Positions 1 to 11,698 of a stretch of DNA of 64,000 nucleotides are shown here, one piece after another (position 1 is the first letter of the stretch; each line of letters opens with the position of its first letter). Made by a program: the position numbers and the translations under genes. A model generated the notes under the pieces. It made no database searches and was not told the origin of the DNA. It worked only from the letters and a program-made list of their open reading frames with translations. This DNA comes from Sarocladium kiliense (lineage: Eukaryota > Ascomycota > Sordariomycetes > Hypocreales > Sarocladiaceae). The DNA is taken from the NCBI GenBank assembly GCA_030734395.1, contig JAUZTG010000041.1, forward strand, positions 1,364,001-1,428,000, read 5' to 3'.

Positions 1-3000
1 TTGTAAAAGGCAGAACAAATAGGGCCCAGCCGGTCCTCCTGGCCATAAGCAGTCGCGCTATACCGGAGTGGTCGACACTGGTCCCCTAGGCGGCCACACG
101 CTGATCTGCTCACGAGCGTCAGTAGACAGCAATCCAAGAGAAGGATTCTCTCGGCAAACTGACTCGGTGAGTTGCTTTTGAGGCCCTCATCCATGTCACT
201 TGGCAGGCAAAAACCTATTATACCCTGAAGCTACTACGCATCAGAACTGAGTTCATGCGCACTGTCTGTAATAGGTTATCAGTCTCTGTTAGCTCTGAGG
301 CCACGGCGCGAGTAACAGGGGCAACTTCGTACTAGATTCATAAGGCTGTCTCCGCGACTACCTGAGATCTACGACGTGTTCGTGCGCACGACAAGGTCCT
401 TTAGAGGCCTGCTCCGAATCTTCTCGGGAGCAGAGCCCTAGAAGCAGGGTAACACTAGAAGCTCTCCTGCCTGAAGCTGGGGTTGGCCCATAGTACGGAG
501 ACACCGGGCGTCACGAGCGCAACTTCCCCGCGATAGCCAGCAATCGAATCGGATCGAAAGTTCGTTTCTTGACCTGAGCTTTGACCAAGGCCTCCAAATA
601 TGGAAGGATATCATTTTGTTGACCTGTCATAAGCGGAATAGAGCCATTTGAGCTACGACCAAGACTGATAATTTGGGGCGCAAGGTGTCAGGGGCCGAGC
701 TTTCAAGTGTACCGTGCACCTGCTAGGCCTAGGTCATGAGCTACATCCTCTTGTGTCGGACACACGAGCTAGTATGAGCTTAATGTCTCTCCTGATGCAG
801 AGAGCCTATTGCGAGCCCGTACGAGGACGTATTGTGCGGAGTGTATAGTTAATAAAGCATTTACAAAGTCACCCTGGCGGACAAGCACTTCCGGATCGAA
901 TGACCCGTCACCTCGTGCGCATAGCTAGAGACTATCCAGGATGATGTTACATGGCGCCCTTCTACATGAATCAGTTGCGGAAGCTTCTGCGTGGGGTCAT
1001 GATTCCGCAATGGAGGCCCCTGTACTTGTCAAACTTGGCCAAACTCACCCATGTTGTTTCGATCGACCTGAGCCCGCAGATTCCATTCCCTCGGTCGACA
1101 GCCGAGAGATGAGATAGGCTATCTGCAGCTGTTATGAGTTCCATGGAAACAAGACCCAGTAAGACCCCAGCTTCCATAGGCTGAGGGTTTCGCTTATGCC
1201 TAGGCATAGCGAGGACACCACGGGGACAGCTCTGGCGTTGAGGGTTTGGCTTGATAGATGGTTTGATAACAGATCGTCTGAATTCAGACCATGGGACTAC
1301 TCAAGGCTCACGCACCAGAGTAGGATGGCTTCATCGGCGTTGTAGGACTCCCTTCGGTCCCATCTACAGGCCCATGTGGCCGGCCTGAGCCCCTGCCAAT
1401 GATCTGCTTTAGCGCTCATGACCCCAGAAGAGTGGTAAACATGCAAGGTCATTATAGGTCTAGGGTCTTCGTGGTCCGCATCGTGTTGTCGCTCACAACC
1501 TGACGACGCCATGCACAAGGGCCGAATCGGGAAAATAATCTCAAGCCAGTGCTCGCCCACATACGAGCGGTTCTGCATACAATTGGCACGCTTGATAGGC
1601 CCTACTGCCGATAACATGCCACTGTGATTACAACACGGCCGCTTGCATTGTCGTTTCTTGGTTGTCAGCCCAGCCTTAAAGTCCATATAAGCAAATTGAC
1701 AGGGGGTTCGTGCTCGGCTATCACATAAACTTGACAGCATAGCCTCAAAATAGTGATGCAATCACCGCGCGTCCTCTCGAAGATCAGGGGACTAGTGCAG
1801 ATCCATTGATTTAACCCTAAATGCGAGATACGAGGCTCCTTGGGCTTCTGTTCCAGTTGGAATGGAACACCTTTGATACGAGCGGCAGGGCAACAACGAT
1901 GCCACCCCAATATACTTCGTTTCAGACACTAAGACGAGAAACTATTGGATTGGCGAGCTATTTAAAGACTCAGAGGCATAAGAATACACACGAGGTCCAC
2001 ACAAGCCATGTAGCATTGGCATTCGATGAAGCTCGGGTGACGACGTCCTGCAATGAAGCACCATCATATCGCAAGGTCGCTAGGCATATGTGGAAGCAGA
2101 CCAACACTCGAAGCACGTAAAGCACGAGGCAAGATTGGCCCCGGAGTCTCCGTCCAAGGATGGTTGAACTCGCATCGGGAATGGGCCATTTTGGTTAGTA
2201 GCCACTTGTAGGGCTGAAAGAACCATATCCCAAACTGCATGGAGGCTGTGCGGCGCATTGCAACGACAAGGATATGTCGGACCATATCATCCAAATTCAG
2301 CTAGGAACTGCAACTTGCGGACGCTGGTCCAAACCGGGGTGCCCAGAAAATCTTCTCTTGAGGGATTTGAGCTCCTCACTCACAACCTTGCAACGGGAAT
2401 CTCCGAACGGGGTTGGCGACCGCCCAGCAGTGTATGATTGGATGGCTTACCGGAGGGCATAGACTAATACATATGCGACTGTCACCACCCTCCATGTCGA
2501 CCATGAAGCTACATCTTGAGCTATGGATTCGCTGCGCCCGTCGCCCGGGTCAAAGCATCCCACAGCCTGGGGCGAGGTCAACCTCTTTCGTTTCCAGAAT
2601 GTTTGCTACCAAGCATTGCATAAGTCCTGGGAGGCAAAGACAGGGAGGATGCTCAGAAAACTGCGCGCCAAGTCCACGACCGCATTCGCGTACCGCGTCT
2701 GGTATAGCGACGGCTGAGGGGATGGGCCTATTTGTACCCACAACAATCCCGAAGAATACATGTGGTACCCTTCCATGTCAAGGCGACACTAATCATCATC
2801 TTGCTCTTGGCCAAGACCCCGGCTCCAATCAGAAGACCTTGGAAACGATGGACGCTTGGGGCCTAAATTGTAGGAACTAGAGAACAGAAGTTCCATCATG
2901 TCAGAGTTAGGTAGGCTAGCTACCCGACTTCCCTGCCGATCATGCTCATCAGCAATTGAAACGGCGTCTTACGGCAGACAAAAAGGTCAACGAAGACTAA

Positions 3001-4187
3001 AATGTTTCCTCTGTACCCCGTTCCATGTGCTTACCCCTGGACGTTTGGTGAGAAAGGGGAGAGAGGCTGTGCACTAGTACAGATTGTATATTAGCCCTCA
3101 TTAAGATCCACAGGGGATAAGCATGGACGAGCTAGAAGCAACCCCTCGACTTACCTTTTCTCTATCTGGGTAATTCTATACGACAGCTGGACCAAGATGC
3201 TCGTGGCAACACCAAAGGAGACCCCCCTGACACCCCTGGAGTTGTCCTGATCGCCCACTTTCTGGTCTCCCTGGTCAAAGCGCCTGCATGTCTTTCACGA
3301 CCACTGACACGGACTATCTCCGTAGGGCGGACTGAGGTCGAGCAGGCAGGCGAATGGGCGGCCGCCCCTTATCCCACGGTAGCGGAAATAGGGCTTAACG
3401 AATGCTGGGATTTGGCAGCCGTTTGATGCGCTAGTCGTCATTCTTTTCTGCAAACCAGGATCCCTGGCCCTATATCACTCTTGGAGCTCCATCCGCCATG
3501 TGTAATACTATGCTAGCTCAGGCAGACCTTGCACACGCAGCTACTCATTCACGCACATTGAGACTTGCTTAGGCCGGATACGTACTTGGGATGTCCGTCC
3601 ATCTCCCCGAGGAACTGGCAGGCCCCTGACCTGACTTTGTATCGGCGACCACACGCCTCGGGGGCGTCCCCGGAAACATTGTCCCCATCTCTGAGCTGCA
3701 CGGCGTCCTGATATTGCAACTAGCATCCCCATCCACACATGTGCTGTGCCTCACTCGACCGTTCTCTTTCTCCCTATGCCTCCTGTCGCGTGGTTTTGAC
3801 AGGCGACTGCCCCGGAGAAAGACCCCACGAGGGCGCCCAGCCGCTCTGACTATGCCAACCCACCTTTAGCAAACCCAATACCAACAAGGGTAGCGCGGCC
3901 TTCGGATCCTGACAAGTAAATCGACCTATCTGCCGCAGGAGTCGTGCTCTCGAGTTTACAGCCGAGCAAGGGGGTTACGTGCGCAGACGTCTCGGCGGCA
4001 TAGGTTGACCAAGGACCAACCCTCTGGTGGCCTAAATGACCAAAGTTGTAAAAACGGATGGATTGCGGCTCTGCCAGTCGGTATTAAAGTTACAAGATAC
4101 CTGTGATAGCTCGCTCCTTCATCTCTGCAGCGACGCAGTCCTCACACTCTTGTCACGACGAGTTGATTGTGCTCCGTCAGACGGCAG
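1..4187. other. Gene-free 4.2 kb with random-like texture
   Basis: I find no gene, RNA gene, repeat or mobile element that I can support here. Stops are dense in all six frames. The longest open stretches (about 155 codons, at 2413-2880 on + and 1297-1761 on -) show no family motif, no plausible splice extension and no codon bias. Homopolymer runs do not exceed about six bases, and the pyrimidine-rich leaders, microsatellites and A/T-rich patches of the other intergenic regions here are absent. The last few hundred bases must contain the promoter of the Zn2Cys6 gene that follows. The texture is not what AT-shifted RIP would leave. Confidence 0.6.
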
Positions 4188-6613
4188 ATGATATTCGAGC
4201 ACCTGGGCGATTGCCCCTCTTTCGACCTCCTCAGCCCCATGCCATCGGATTCTCCGAAGCCAGATGATTCCTCATCACTGGCTTCCAGCAAAGGTACCGA
4301 GAGAGCTGTGAGCGAGGCTTCTGGAAAGTCAGACGACGGACAGCCCGTGAAGCGAGGTCGCAGAAGCCGTCCAAAGGTCAAGACTGGCTGTGCCAACTGC
4401 AAGTAAGTCCCACCGAGTCTCGTACTCCTTCGTACCGAACTCCATGCTCCGGCAGAAGCCGAGTAGATCACATCACTGGGTATCTTGTGCTCTTAGTATC
4501 AAAAAGAAAGCCTTTGATGAGATACTGTCGTCTTCATACGCATTGGACCTTTGCTGACTGAGCTGCACTCTACTCTTACAGACAACGAAGAATCAAGTGT
4601 GACGAGGCTCGACCGAGTTGCACACAATGCATAAGAGGCAAGAAAGTCTGCACAGGCTATCCGCCTCCTCCTCGAAGCGCACGGCCTGAGTATGAGATCA
4701 AAATTGCCCCGAAGCCTGCGGGAGCGGGCATAGCTCCTGCACCACCAACGACATCGGTGATGGCTCCCAGTCCTATGATCCCAGCTATTAGCGAGCCTTC
4801 TCGGGCGACCTTTCTCAGTAGAGAAGTGACTCTTCCTCCCCGAAGAGCTGGCCGTCGTGGTACTCGCTCCGCGACGCCTAGTCCAGCCCCTGAGACAACC
4901 TCGGCAGCATATGCACCACCTCCAACGCTGCCGTCGTTAGGAACAGACAGCTTCTACTTCCAGATATTCCAGGAGCAGACATCAAAGGAGCTCTCAGGAT
5001 TCTTCGACTCTGCCTTCTACAAAGAACGAGTACTTGAAGCATGCCATACCGAGCCTGCCATTCGCCATGCAGCGATAGCGCTCGGAGCTCTGTACAAAGG
5101 ATTAGTACAGTCCTGGGGAGCAGCAAAATCTCCCTCAGGCTCTCCAAGAGAGCAGGAGGAACAGCTAAGGCATTGGCATGTGGCTGTGCGTCAGTACTCA
5201 GAGGCTTGCAACGCCATGATGGCAATGCGGGATCCAAGCCGGAATTCGTTGAGGACGCAGCTCATGGCAAGTGTCCTTCTCGCTAGCTTCGACTCTTTCA
5301 TCGGGGATCATCGACAAGCTATAGTACAGATTCAAAATGGACTGGATCTTCTCGAACGAATTCGTAACGCGGAAAGACTTCCAGAATACGGCGTTGCTAC
5401 AGGTACGGTCGAAGAAGAGCTTACTGTTATCTTTATGCGTCTTGCTATTCAAGCGAAATCGTACGATCTGGGTTTCCACTTCCCCGAACCATACGTTGTC
5501 AAATTCACCTCTCCAGCTCAGCATCAAGCTCGCTTGCAGCAGCTAAATCAACAGCATCAGCATCCTGAGCCCGACCCGGATATCTATGCCTCCGGTTTGA
5601 GCCCTGCCCCCGGGAATGAAAGCCTGCCAGCTTCACCCGGGGGCGATCATTCCCCTTCGCAACCCTTTTCGAGTCTGCACGAAGCACGTGTTGCCCACGA
5701 TCGACTATGTGCGCGCCATGTCAGACTGCAGGAGTCTTTGACGATTCGCCCTAGGGAGATGCCACGAACGCCCATGCCTGAATCCTGGGTCAGGGGAATC
5801 AACTCCTTCAAAAGTCAGCTTCGTTCCTGGGCCGAGGCATTCCAGCCCCTTCTGCAATCTCGTCATGGGTCACACGTCACCAGAAGAGAGAGGGCAGGCA
5901 TTGCAGTGCTGTGGATCTCGCACCTGACATCTGCAGTTGTCAGCGCAATCCAATTCACCAGCTCCGAGATGATTTTCGACGAGTATGCTGGCGTCTTCCA
6001 GTCCATCATTGACATGGGACTTGAAATCGTCCAGGAAGAGGAAGCGATAGGAGCGGCAGCATGTCAAGCTGAATCCGCGTTCTGTCATCATCAACGTCAG
6101 CTGCCACCTGATTATATCAACGCAGGCGTGTTCTATGCTTGTCATATCAGACCAACCTTCAGTATGGACCTTGGAATTGTAGCCCCCTTGTTTGTGGTGG
6201 CGACGAAATGTCGTGTCCCTACACTTCGTAGACAGGCTATCGAGCTGCTCAGGGGCTGCTCCCGACGTGAAGGCATGTGGGATAGTGAGCTGACCGCACG
6301 GATTGCTCACTGGGTCATGACACTGGAAGAGTCCTTGCCCAGCGTTCAAGGCTCCTATTCTGCCTTCGGCACCCGTGCTCCTTCAAGCCCTTACGATGAT
6401 CTACCTTCCGGAGACACCACAGGGTTCTTTCAAAACACTGCATCACATCTCACGAACCCGCCATATATTGCAGTACCTGCTGAAAGAAGAGTCATGGTGA
6501 AATCTGTGGACTTTGATCTGCGAGCGCGTTGGGCCAACGTGTCTGTAGGCACGCGAAACCTGCCGGAGTCGATGCCAGATCCACGATATCGATCTACTCA
6601 GATCACATGGTGA
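4188..6613 (+). CDS. Zn2Cys6 transcription factor with fungal-specific regulatory domain
   Basis: Two exons: 4188-4402 and 4582-6613; the 179-bp GTAAGT...CAG intron splits the zinc cluster. The spliced product is 748 aa. A basic stretch (KRGRRSRPKVKTG) runs into the six-cysteine cluster CxxCKxRRIKCDxxxPxCxxCxxGKxxC at about residues 67-95. Such proteins bind DNA as binuclear zinc clusters, usually as dimers at CGG half-sites. A Pro/Ser-rich linker follows, then a helical region from about residue 175 (DSFYFQIF, AIALGALYKG, PLFVVATKC) typical of the fungal_trans_2 class. The start is the first in-frame ATG; a second one (MPSDSPK) lies 17 codons on and could be used instead. The target pathway cannot be read from the sequence. 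The neighbours are housekeeping genes, so it is not obviously part of a cluster. Confidence 0.9.
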
Positions 6614-6851
6614 GCATGCGTTTGCCCTGATGTCCCTTTTCAAGACCGGCACTGCTCTTGAATTCATCGGAACTTGCTGGTTTGGCATCAAGACGACAAT
6701 CTTAGGAAGAAAGCCACACCAATGCCAATTTGAATGAGGATGAAGAAGTTATGAGACTATCTGATACATGGATGCGAGACGGCCTTGGTGTGGTGTTTTC
6801 ATGTAAAGTAGTACATATGCAGACATGAATTCTGTTGATACAAACCATCAC

Positions 6852-9356
6852 TCATAGTGGTGGCAACTCTTCTCTACATATCGGACACTGGAGGCGGAAC
6901 TTCATCCACCCTTCCAAGCACTCGGTATGGAATATGTGACGACACGGCGTCACCATGTACATCCTTCTTGCAAAAGCGTTTGCCACGCTTGTAGTTTCGT
7001 CTCCTGCATTAACGACCGGGACTTCAAGGGTCTCTCTGCAGATTGCACAGTCAATCACTCGTGAAGAGCTCCTCCTCTTGTCATGGTCATCATCACCCTC
7101 GCTCGTTCTATCGAGCCCTGGATTATCATCCGCCACCAGCCCGATCGGCAAACCTCCGCCTTCAAGATTATCTTCCCTCAATACTGGGTGATAGTCCCAC
7201 GCTTCAGGTGCCCAACCGACGGGAACACCAAAGCGAGGCCCAACTACGTCTTGTGCCGCGAGCACACATAGTTGAAGCCATAGCCATGCACTCAGAGCCG
7301 CGAAAGCGCGACGATCTGTGGCAGCGAAGAGGAAGTTGCCCTTATACACCCAGAAGTACGCGATAGGGAGGAGACGAAGGACCGACTGACCAACAACGAA
7401 GCGCCATTTCAGTGCCCGACGACAATTCCGAATGACGTTGCGGTGGATTTGGGGGATCCAAAGTGATAAGTAACAGAATGCGCAGAAATTCAGGAAAATA
7501 GACCGGAGCAGCGGATACCACGTTGTCGATGAAATAGCCAGAGCACTTAGGCACAAGCCAGTAAATATGAAGCGAACAATGATATCCTGAAATGCTTGCC
7601 GTGGAGTCTGAGGCGGCACCTCTTCGATATCGAGGCGAGCTGCACCCGGTACAGCTGAAGCCCCATTAGTTACGGCTGAGTCAGCGCCGCTTTGGTCACG
7701 CGGCAGAGAAGCAGGCTGTGGAATACGTGATGCGGTTACTGGTCCGGGCAGAAGAGATGCGCCAGCGCTAGGTGTGGCAGTACCGGACGTTGTTGATGGT
7801 GTATTGCTGTTGTTACCTGATGCGCGATCTGCACCTCGGCGATTGCGGGTTTCGGGCAATTGTACTTCGTGGATCTTGCCTAGGAAGCTTCCCCCAATGG
7901 TCATGGATAGGAAAGCCATGAACATGAGACCTAATGTAGGCAAGAACGTCGACGCGGCTGAAGACACCCACGTAGCGGCGGCTAGAAAGGTCATACCATC
8001 AACCACAACCATGACACTGGCTGTCCAGAAGCTCACGCGACCCATCGTCGACGGTGTGAAAGTTTCTTTCATCTGGTCTTTCAGAAGGAAGACCTGGCCC
8101 GCCACAACCAGGGCGTACATAAGAAGCCATGTCTTGATATGATGGACATGAACTTCATCCCGCAAGCCCACGAGATGTTGGGATTGACCGGGAGGATAAT
8201 CAGGGGGTCCCTTGGATTCCAAGAAGAACCCACAATCTGGAGAATAGATGACGGTCGACATTCGAAGGCGAGGAATCTTGTCGATTGGGGCGCCTAAAGG
8301 GTGCTCCAGTTCCGACTCGATTGCGTGGATCAAACGCTCTGCTTCAATTGGACTCATGTCAGGGCTCTGTGGTATAGGCGGATGTACTTGAGCGTACATG
8401 ATGAACTCGCAGTGTGGTGATGGGTATGCGGAATACAGCGGATTGTCGATGTCCGAATTCCATGGCATATTTTGGTCAATGAGGATGTTCTCCTCTTTCC
8501 GTGAGATAACGCCGGCTAAAGTCGAATTGAGAAGCCGCTGGCTAGACTGGAAGAAGTCGACACTTGGTGTGAGATGTGGTAGTCCGAAGATACCCTCGAA
8601 CTTCTCACTTGTTGTCGTCATCATGATGACCCCTTGACGCGGCCAATGAACCCCCCAAAGGCGCATCTCCCATGTATGCCCTGATCCGGTCGTGTCCTCG
8701 ATGGTAGCTGTTCCTTTGATATTCCGAACCAATCCTCCTCCGAGAGGTGCATCGTCATCAGCCAGCTGTTCGTACACCTCGATTGTTTTGTTTCCGTCAA
8801 CTCGGAGGAGAATGTTGCCTGAGTTGCCCGTGATATTGCGAGCCCAATCGGCTTTGTCACCTATCCAGTCCAGACCTGGAACACTGTCCGTGAGGTTGAA
8901 ACCATCATAGGTCCTCGCCGTCGAACCGGGCTTGCGAACCCAGTCGCCTTGCACTATGCCCGAGACGTTGGTCCACATGGGTTCCCCAACTGCCACATCC
9001 CAAAGTTGCTGGCCATCGATGGGCGGAACGGCGTAGTGGCTGAGCTGCAAGCCTCTTTCACGGAAGCGTTCCAGATCTTCCCAAGAAAAGCCGTCCTTTT
9101 CCCCGCGGAAGCCTGTTAGGTTCAGGAAGCCGTTTCCTACTCCAGCGTCGTATTCAGCACCTGCCCTTGGGGCGAAGTCACCCCATCGCGTCTGGTTGAG
9201 TACATCGAGCGCATCGTGATATATTTCGAGGCGTTGTGCGGCAACATCGGACAGAAGGAGTGCCTGGGCTGGGAGATCATCGCCAGGGATGAAGAGCCAG
9301 ATAATGAAGAAGAAGAAGATGACCGCGGGAACGGGAGGGCGGCGAACTTGAGGCAT
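6852..9356 (-). CDS. Dsc1/Tul1-type RING-H2 E3 ubiquitin ligase, membrane subunit
   Basis: Single exon, 834 aa from the ATG at 9356, chosen because it directly precedes a basic stretch and a hydrophobic signal-anchor (AVIFFFFIIWLF). The frame stays open upstream to an ATG near 9608, but that extension looks like leader sequence. A lumenal N-terminal half is followed by about seven membrane segments and then a C-terminal RING-H2 finger: CAIC, CRHIFHTEC, CPIC. This is the order seen in yeast Tul1 and fission-yeast Dsc1 (yeast Tul1 is about 750 aa). The family is the catalytic subunit of the Golgi/endosome Dsc ligase, which ubiquitinates membrane proteins and, in many fungi, is needed for SREBP cleavage. 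The conserved block GPRFGVPVGW just before the cytosolic tail supports the assignment. It shares a 374-bp divergent promoter with the HSBP1-like gene. Confidence 0.93.
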   Translation of the reverse strand: MPQVRRPPVPAVIFFFFIIWLFIPGDDLPAQALLLSDVAAQRLEIYHDALDVLNQTRWGDFAPRAGAEYDAGVGNGFLNLTGFRGEKDGFSWEDLERFRERGLQLSHYAVPPIDGQQLWDVAVGEPMWTNVSGIVQGDWVRKPGSTARTYDGFNLTDSVPGLDWIGDKADWARNITGNSGNILLRVDGNKTIEVYEQLADDDAPLGGGLVRNIKGTATIEDTTGSGHTWEMRLWGVHWPRQGVIMMTTTSEKFEGIFGLPHLTPSVDFFQSSQRLLNSTLAGVISRKEENILIDQNMPWNSDIDNPLYSAYPSPHCEFIMYAQVHPPIPQSPDMSPIEAERLIHAIESELEHPLGAPIDKIPRLRMSTVIYSPDCGFFLESKGPPDYPPGQSQHLVGLRDEVHVHHIKTWLLMYALVVAGQVFLLKDQMKETFTPSTMGRVSFWTASVMVVVDGMTFLAAATWVSSAASTFLPTLGLMFMAFLSMTIGGSFLGKIHEVQLPETRNRRGADRASGNNSNTPSTTSGTATPSAGASLLPGPVTASRIPQPASLPRDQSGADSAVTNGASAVPGAARLDIEEVPPQTPRQAFQDIIVRFIFTGLCLSALAISSTTWYPLLRSIFLNFCAFCYLSLWIPQIHRNVIRNCRRALKWRFVVGQSVLRLLPIAYFWVYKGNFLFAATDRRAFAALSAWLWLQLCVLAAQDVVGPRFGVPVGWAPEAWDYHPVLREDNLEGGGLPIGLVADDNPGLDRTSEGDDDHDKRRSSSRVIDCAICRETLEVPVVNAGDETTSVANAFARRMYMVTPCRHIFHTECLEGWMKFRLQCPICREELPPL

Positions 9357-9730
9357 TCTGACAGATTTTCCACAGGCGCCCAAGAGACGCGAATCTATCG
9401 CTGTAACATCGCTGTCGATGATCTGATCGCTTCGTCGGCAGCCTGGTACTGGTGTCGAGATGCTTCTGGGTGGATTTGATGTTGAATGATGGGACGCGCA
9501 ACTGGGAGCAATGCGCCGTTCAAGTGGTCGCAGCTCCTGGTGGGGCACGTATCCTATCCTCACCCTCAAGTGCACTCTCCTAGTTCCACTACTGCTCCCC
9601 CGTACCATCACACGCCCAATATCTGGTCTCGCCCCAACTACGTGTCTTTCTCACAAGCAGGAGAGCTTGAATATCAGAAATCGATCTTTGTATCAGTGCG
9701 ACCCGGTTTTGCGTCTAGGGAGCTGTGACA
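9357..9730. promoter_or_regulatory. Shared divergent promoter of dsc1 and HSBP1-like gene
   Basis: These 374 bases separate the start codons of two divergently transcribed genes, so both promoters must lie here. No canonical heat-shock element array (nGAAn repeats) was recognised by eye. Frames open across it are extensions of dsc1 or short chance ORFs. Confidence 0.5.
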
Positions 9731-10103
9731 ATGTCGTCCAACAGCCCCAACGACACCGTGTCCAGCCAACCAAATGTACGTCCATCATAAGTGCTTCATG
9801 GGAGCCATCATGGTAACCAGACCATCTACGAACTCCTGATTAACTATCTGCAGGCCTCGGATGATGCAAATGCGGATGTGACCGCCGCTGTTGAAGAGCT
9901 CCTGAACTCGCTCTCGAGCAAGTTTGCGGGTGTATCTTCTGAGATCTTCGCAAAGAGTAAGTTTGAACAGCGCAACCCCAGACACAGACCAAGGGGTTCC
10001 TCTTCCTAACGTGGTGTTACAAGTGGACGAGATGTCACGGAGGATAGACACTCTGGAGGCAGCACTGCAAGAGAGCAAAGAGAAGGAGGGAGGGTCGAAG
10101 TGA
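9731..10103 (+). CDS. Heat-shock factor binding protein 1 (HSBP1)-like coiled coil
   Basis: Three exons: 9731-9775, 9854-9956 and 10024-10103 (introns 78 and 67 bp); the product is 75 aa. After splicing the frame is continuous and reads as one heptad-patterned helix: DVTAAVEELLNSLSSKF, then DEMSRRIDTLEAAL. This matches the HSBP1 family, whose animal members are about 76 aa and form trimeric coiled coils that dampen the heat-shock factor; other family members act in WASH-complex assembly. Which role applies here is unknown. The start is the only ATG that gives a short polar N-terminus joined to the helix. The gene is easy to miss because no exon exceeds 35 codons. It is divergent from dsc1 and ends 140 bp from the convergent PDI gene. 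Confidence 0.9.
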
Positions 10104-10243
10104 GGGCTAGCCATGAGCAGGACGAATTGCAATCGCTTCGTATTCATTTTCTGGTTCTACATACTTTGAAGATGCTATAACACCTTCAAATCACCATCGT
10201 ATATCTCATGATAGATGTAAGTGTGGTGCTGCGGATCAATTGA

Positions 10244-11428
10244 TCATAGCTCATCCTTGATCTCCTCAGCCTTCTCCTGAACCTTCTCAGCAGCGTCCAG
10301 GATGAACTTGCGGAGAACATTGGTCTTCAGCTGGATTTCGTCACGCTTAGCAGGTGCGAGACCGCCCTTGGTAAGAATGCCATCGAGGCGAGCCAGCTCT
10401 TTGGCGGCGTAGCCGTCACTGTTGCTGAGCTTGTCGAAAACCTTGACGTAGTACTCAGCGTACTTGTACTGGGCGGTGTCCTTCAGTGACTCAGCCTGCT
10501 TTGAGACCTCACCACTGAGCTCGGCGATGTTGGATCCAGTAAGCTTAGCGACGACAGTGTCCAAAGCCTCGATGGTGCCAGCGGTGGTATCAAGGTCGCC
10601 GCCGGGCAAACGGTGAGTGCCAGCATTCTCGTTCACGAACTCCAGGAACTTCTCCTCAGTACGACCACCCTTGTACTTGGTGCCTTCTTTGCTGCCAGCT
10701 GGGAACCAGAGGATAGTAGGGTAGCCAGTAACGCCCTGCTCCTTTGCCGTAGCCTTGCTGTTGCCGGATTCCACATCAACCTTGGCAATGACAACGTTCT
10801 CGTCGTTCGCAAAGTCGGTCGCAACGAGCTCCCAGGTCGGGGCAAGGTTCTTGCAGTCTGTGATCACCTGTTAGTAACACCACTCCACCGACATTCAGGC
10901 ACAAGTTAGCTTACGTCCGCACCATGGCGCAGTGAAAGCCACCAGGACATTCTTGTCGCCACCAATCGTCTCGTAGAAGGTTTTGTCCGTGAGCATCTGA
11001 ATGCTGCTTGGCATCTCAAGCTTCTTCTTGGGCTTGATACCCGTCTTCTCCGCAATGAAGGCGGTCAAGCTCTCCAGGTCCCGCCCGGAGTTGTACTCCT
11101 GGGGCTCCTTGCTCTTGCCATCGAAGAACTTTAGGGTCGGAAAGCCTCCAACACCGAATCGCTTACCGAGGGAGCGCTCTGCGTCCGCATCGATCTTCGC
11201 GATCTGGATCTTGTCTTTCTGGCTTTCTAGAGAGGTAGCGAGCTCCTCCCAAACGGGGGCAAGCTTCTTGCAGTGACCGCACCACGGAGCAAAGAACTCA
11301 ACGAAAGTGGGCTTTCCAGACTCGTAGACAACCTTGTCGAAATTGTCGGGAATGAGGTCAAGCACAGCTGACTTGGCTGTAGCTGTCGCGGCCAGGGCGG
11401 CGAGCATGAAGCTCTTGACGAGGACCAT
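10244..11428 (-). CDS. tigA: Protein disulfide isomerase, tigA/ERp38 type
   Basis: Two exons on the minus strand, 11428-10915 and 10857-10244, with a 57-bp intron; 375 aa. The order is: N-terminal signal peptide (VKSFMLAALAATATA), a first thioredoxin domain with WCGHCKK, a second with WCGHCKN, then an all-helical ERp29-type C-terminal domain and a C-terminal KDEL retention signal. The intron lies exactly inside the second active site, so an unspliced reading loses the His-Cys. The enzyme forms and shuffles disulfides in the ER lumen; this two-thioredoxin-plus-ERp29c architecture is that of Aspergillus tigA and plant or fungal ERp38. A 400-bp promoter is shared with the divergent S29 gene and contains a 10-bp inverted repeat. 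The canonical unfolded-protein element was not recognised. Confidence 0.96.
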
Positions 11429-11653
11429 GGTGGCGAGTCTCCTGCTTGGAAGTACAGAGAAAAGGAACAAGATTCTGTCAATCTGATGATGAAGAGCGCG
11501 ACCTGTCTGCGCCGAGTTTAACAAGAATTGGTTGGGAATATGATTCTAATGATTTGAAATCAACAGGTAAAGTGTAGAAGCCAGGTTTCAGAGAGCTGAT
11601 GGTTGCTCGTCAACGGAGTGGCGGGGAGACCCCTTGCCCCACGCAAGCTTGGC

Positions 11654-11676
11654 CACCAGCCACGATGTGGCTGGTG
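11654..11676. repeat. Perfect 10-bp inverted repeat with 3-nt loop
   Basis: CACCAGCCAC, then GAT, then GTGGCTGGTG. The arms are perfectly complementary, making a strong hairpin or a dyad binding site between the PDI and S29 genes. No known factor is assigned. Confidence 0.75.
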
Positions 11677-11690
11677 CCGGTTGTGGCTTT

Positions 11691-11698
11691 TCACGTGA
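11691..11698. promoter_or_regulatory. TCACGTGA palindrome (E-box/Cbf1-like site)
   Basis: The 8-bp palindrome lies 131 bp upstream of the S29 start codon. CACGTG is the core recognised by bHLH factors such as Cbf1, and Cbf1 has documented roles at ribosomal protein genes in several yeasts. Use here is inferred from its recurrence upstream of L4 and EF-Tu. Confidence 0.45.

Noticed and set aside
1297..1761. 154-codon minus-strand frame in the first 4 kb
   Set aside because: The same reasoning applies; composition is random-like and no splice extension improves it.
2413..2880. 155-codon open frame in the first 4 kb
   Set aside because: No motif, no codon bias, and the length is within chance for six frames over 4 kb.
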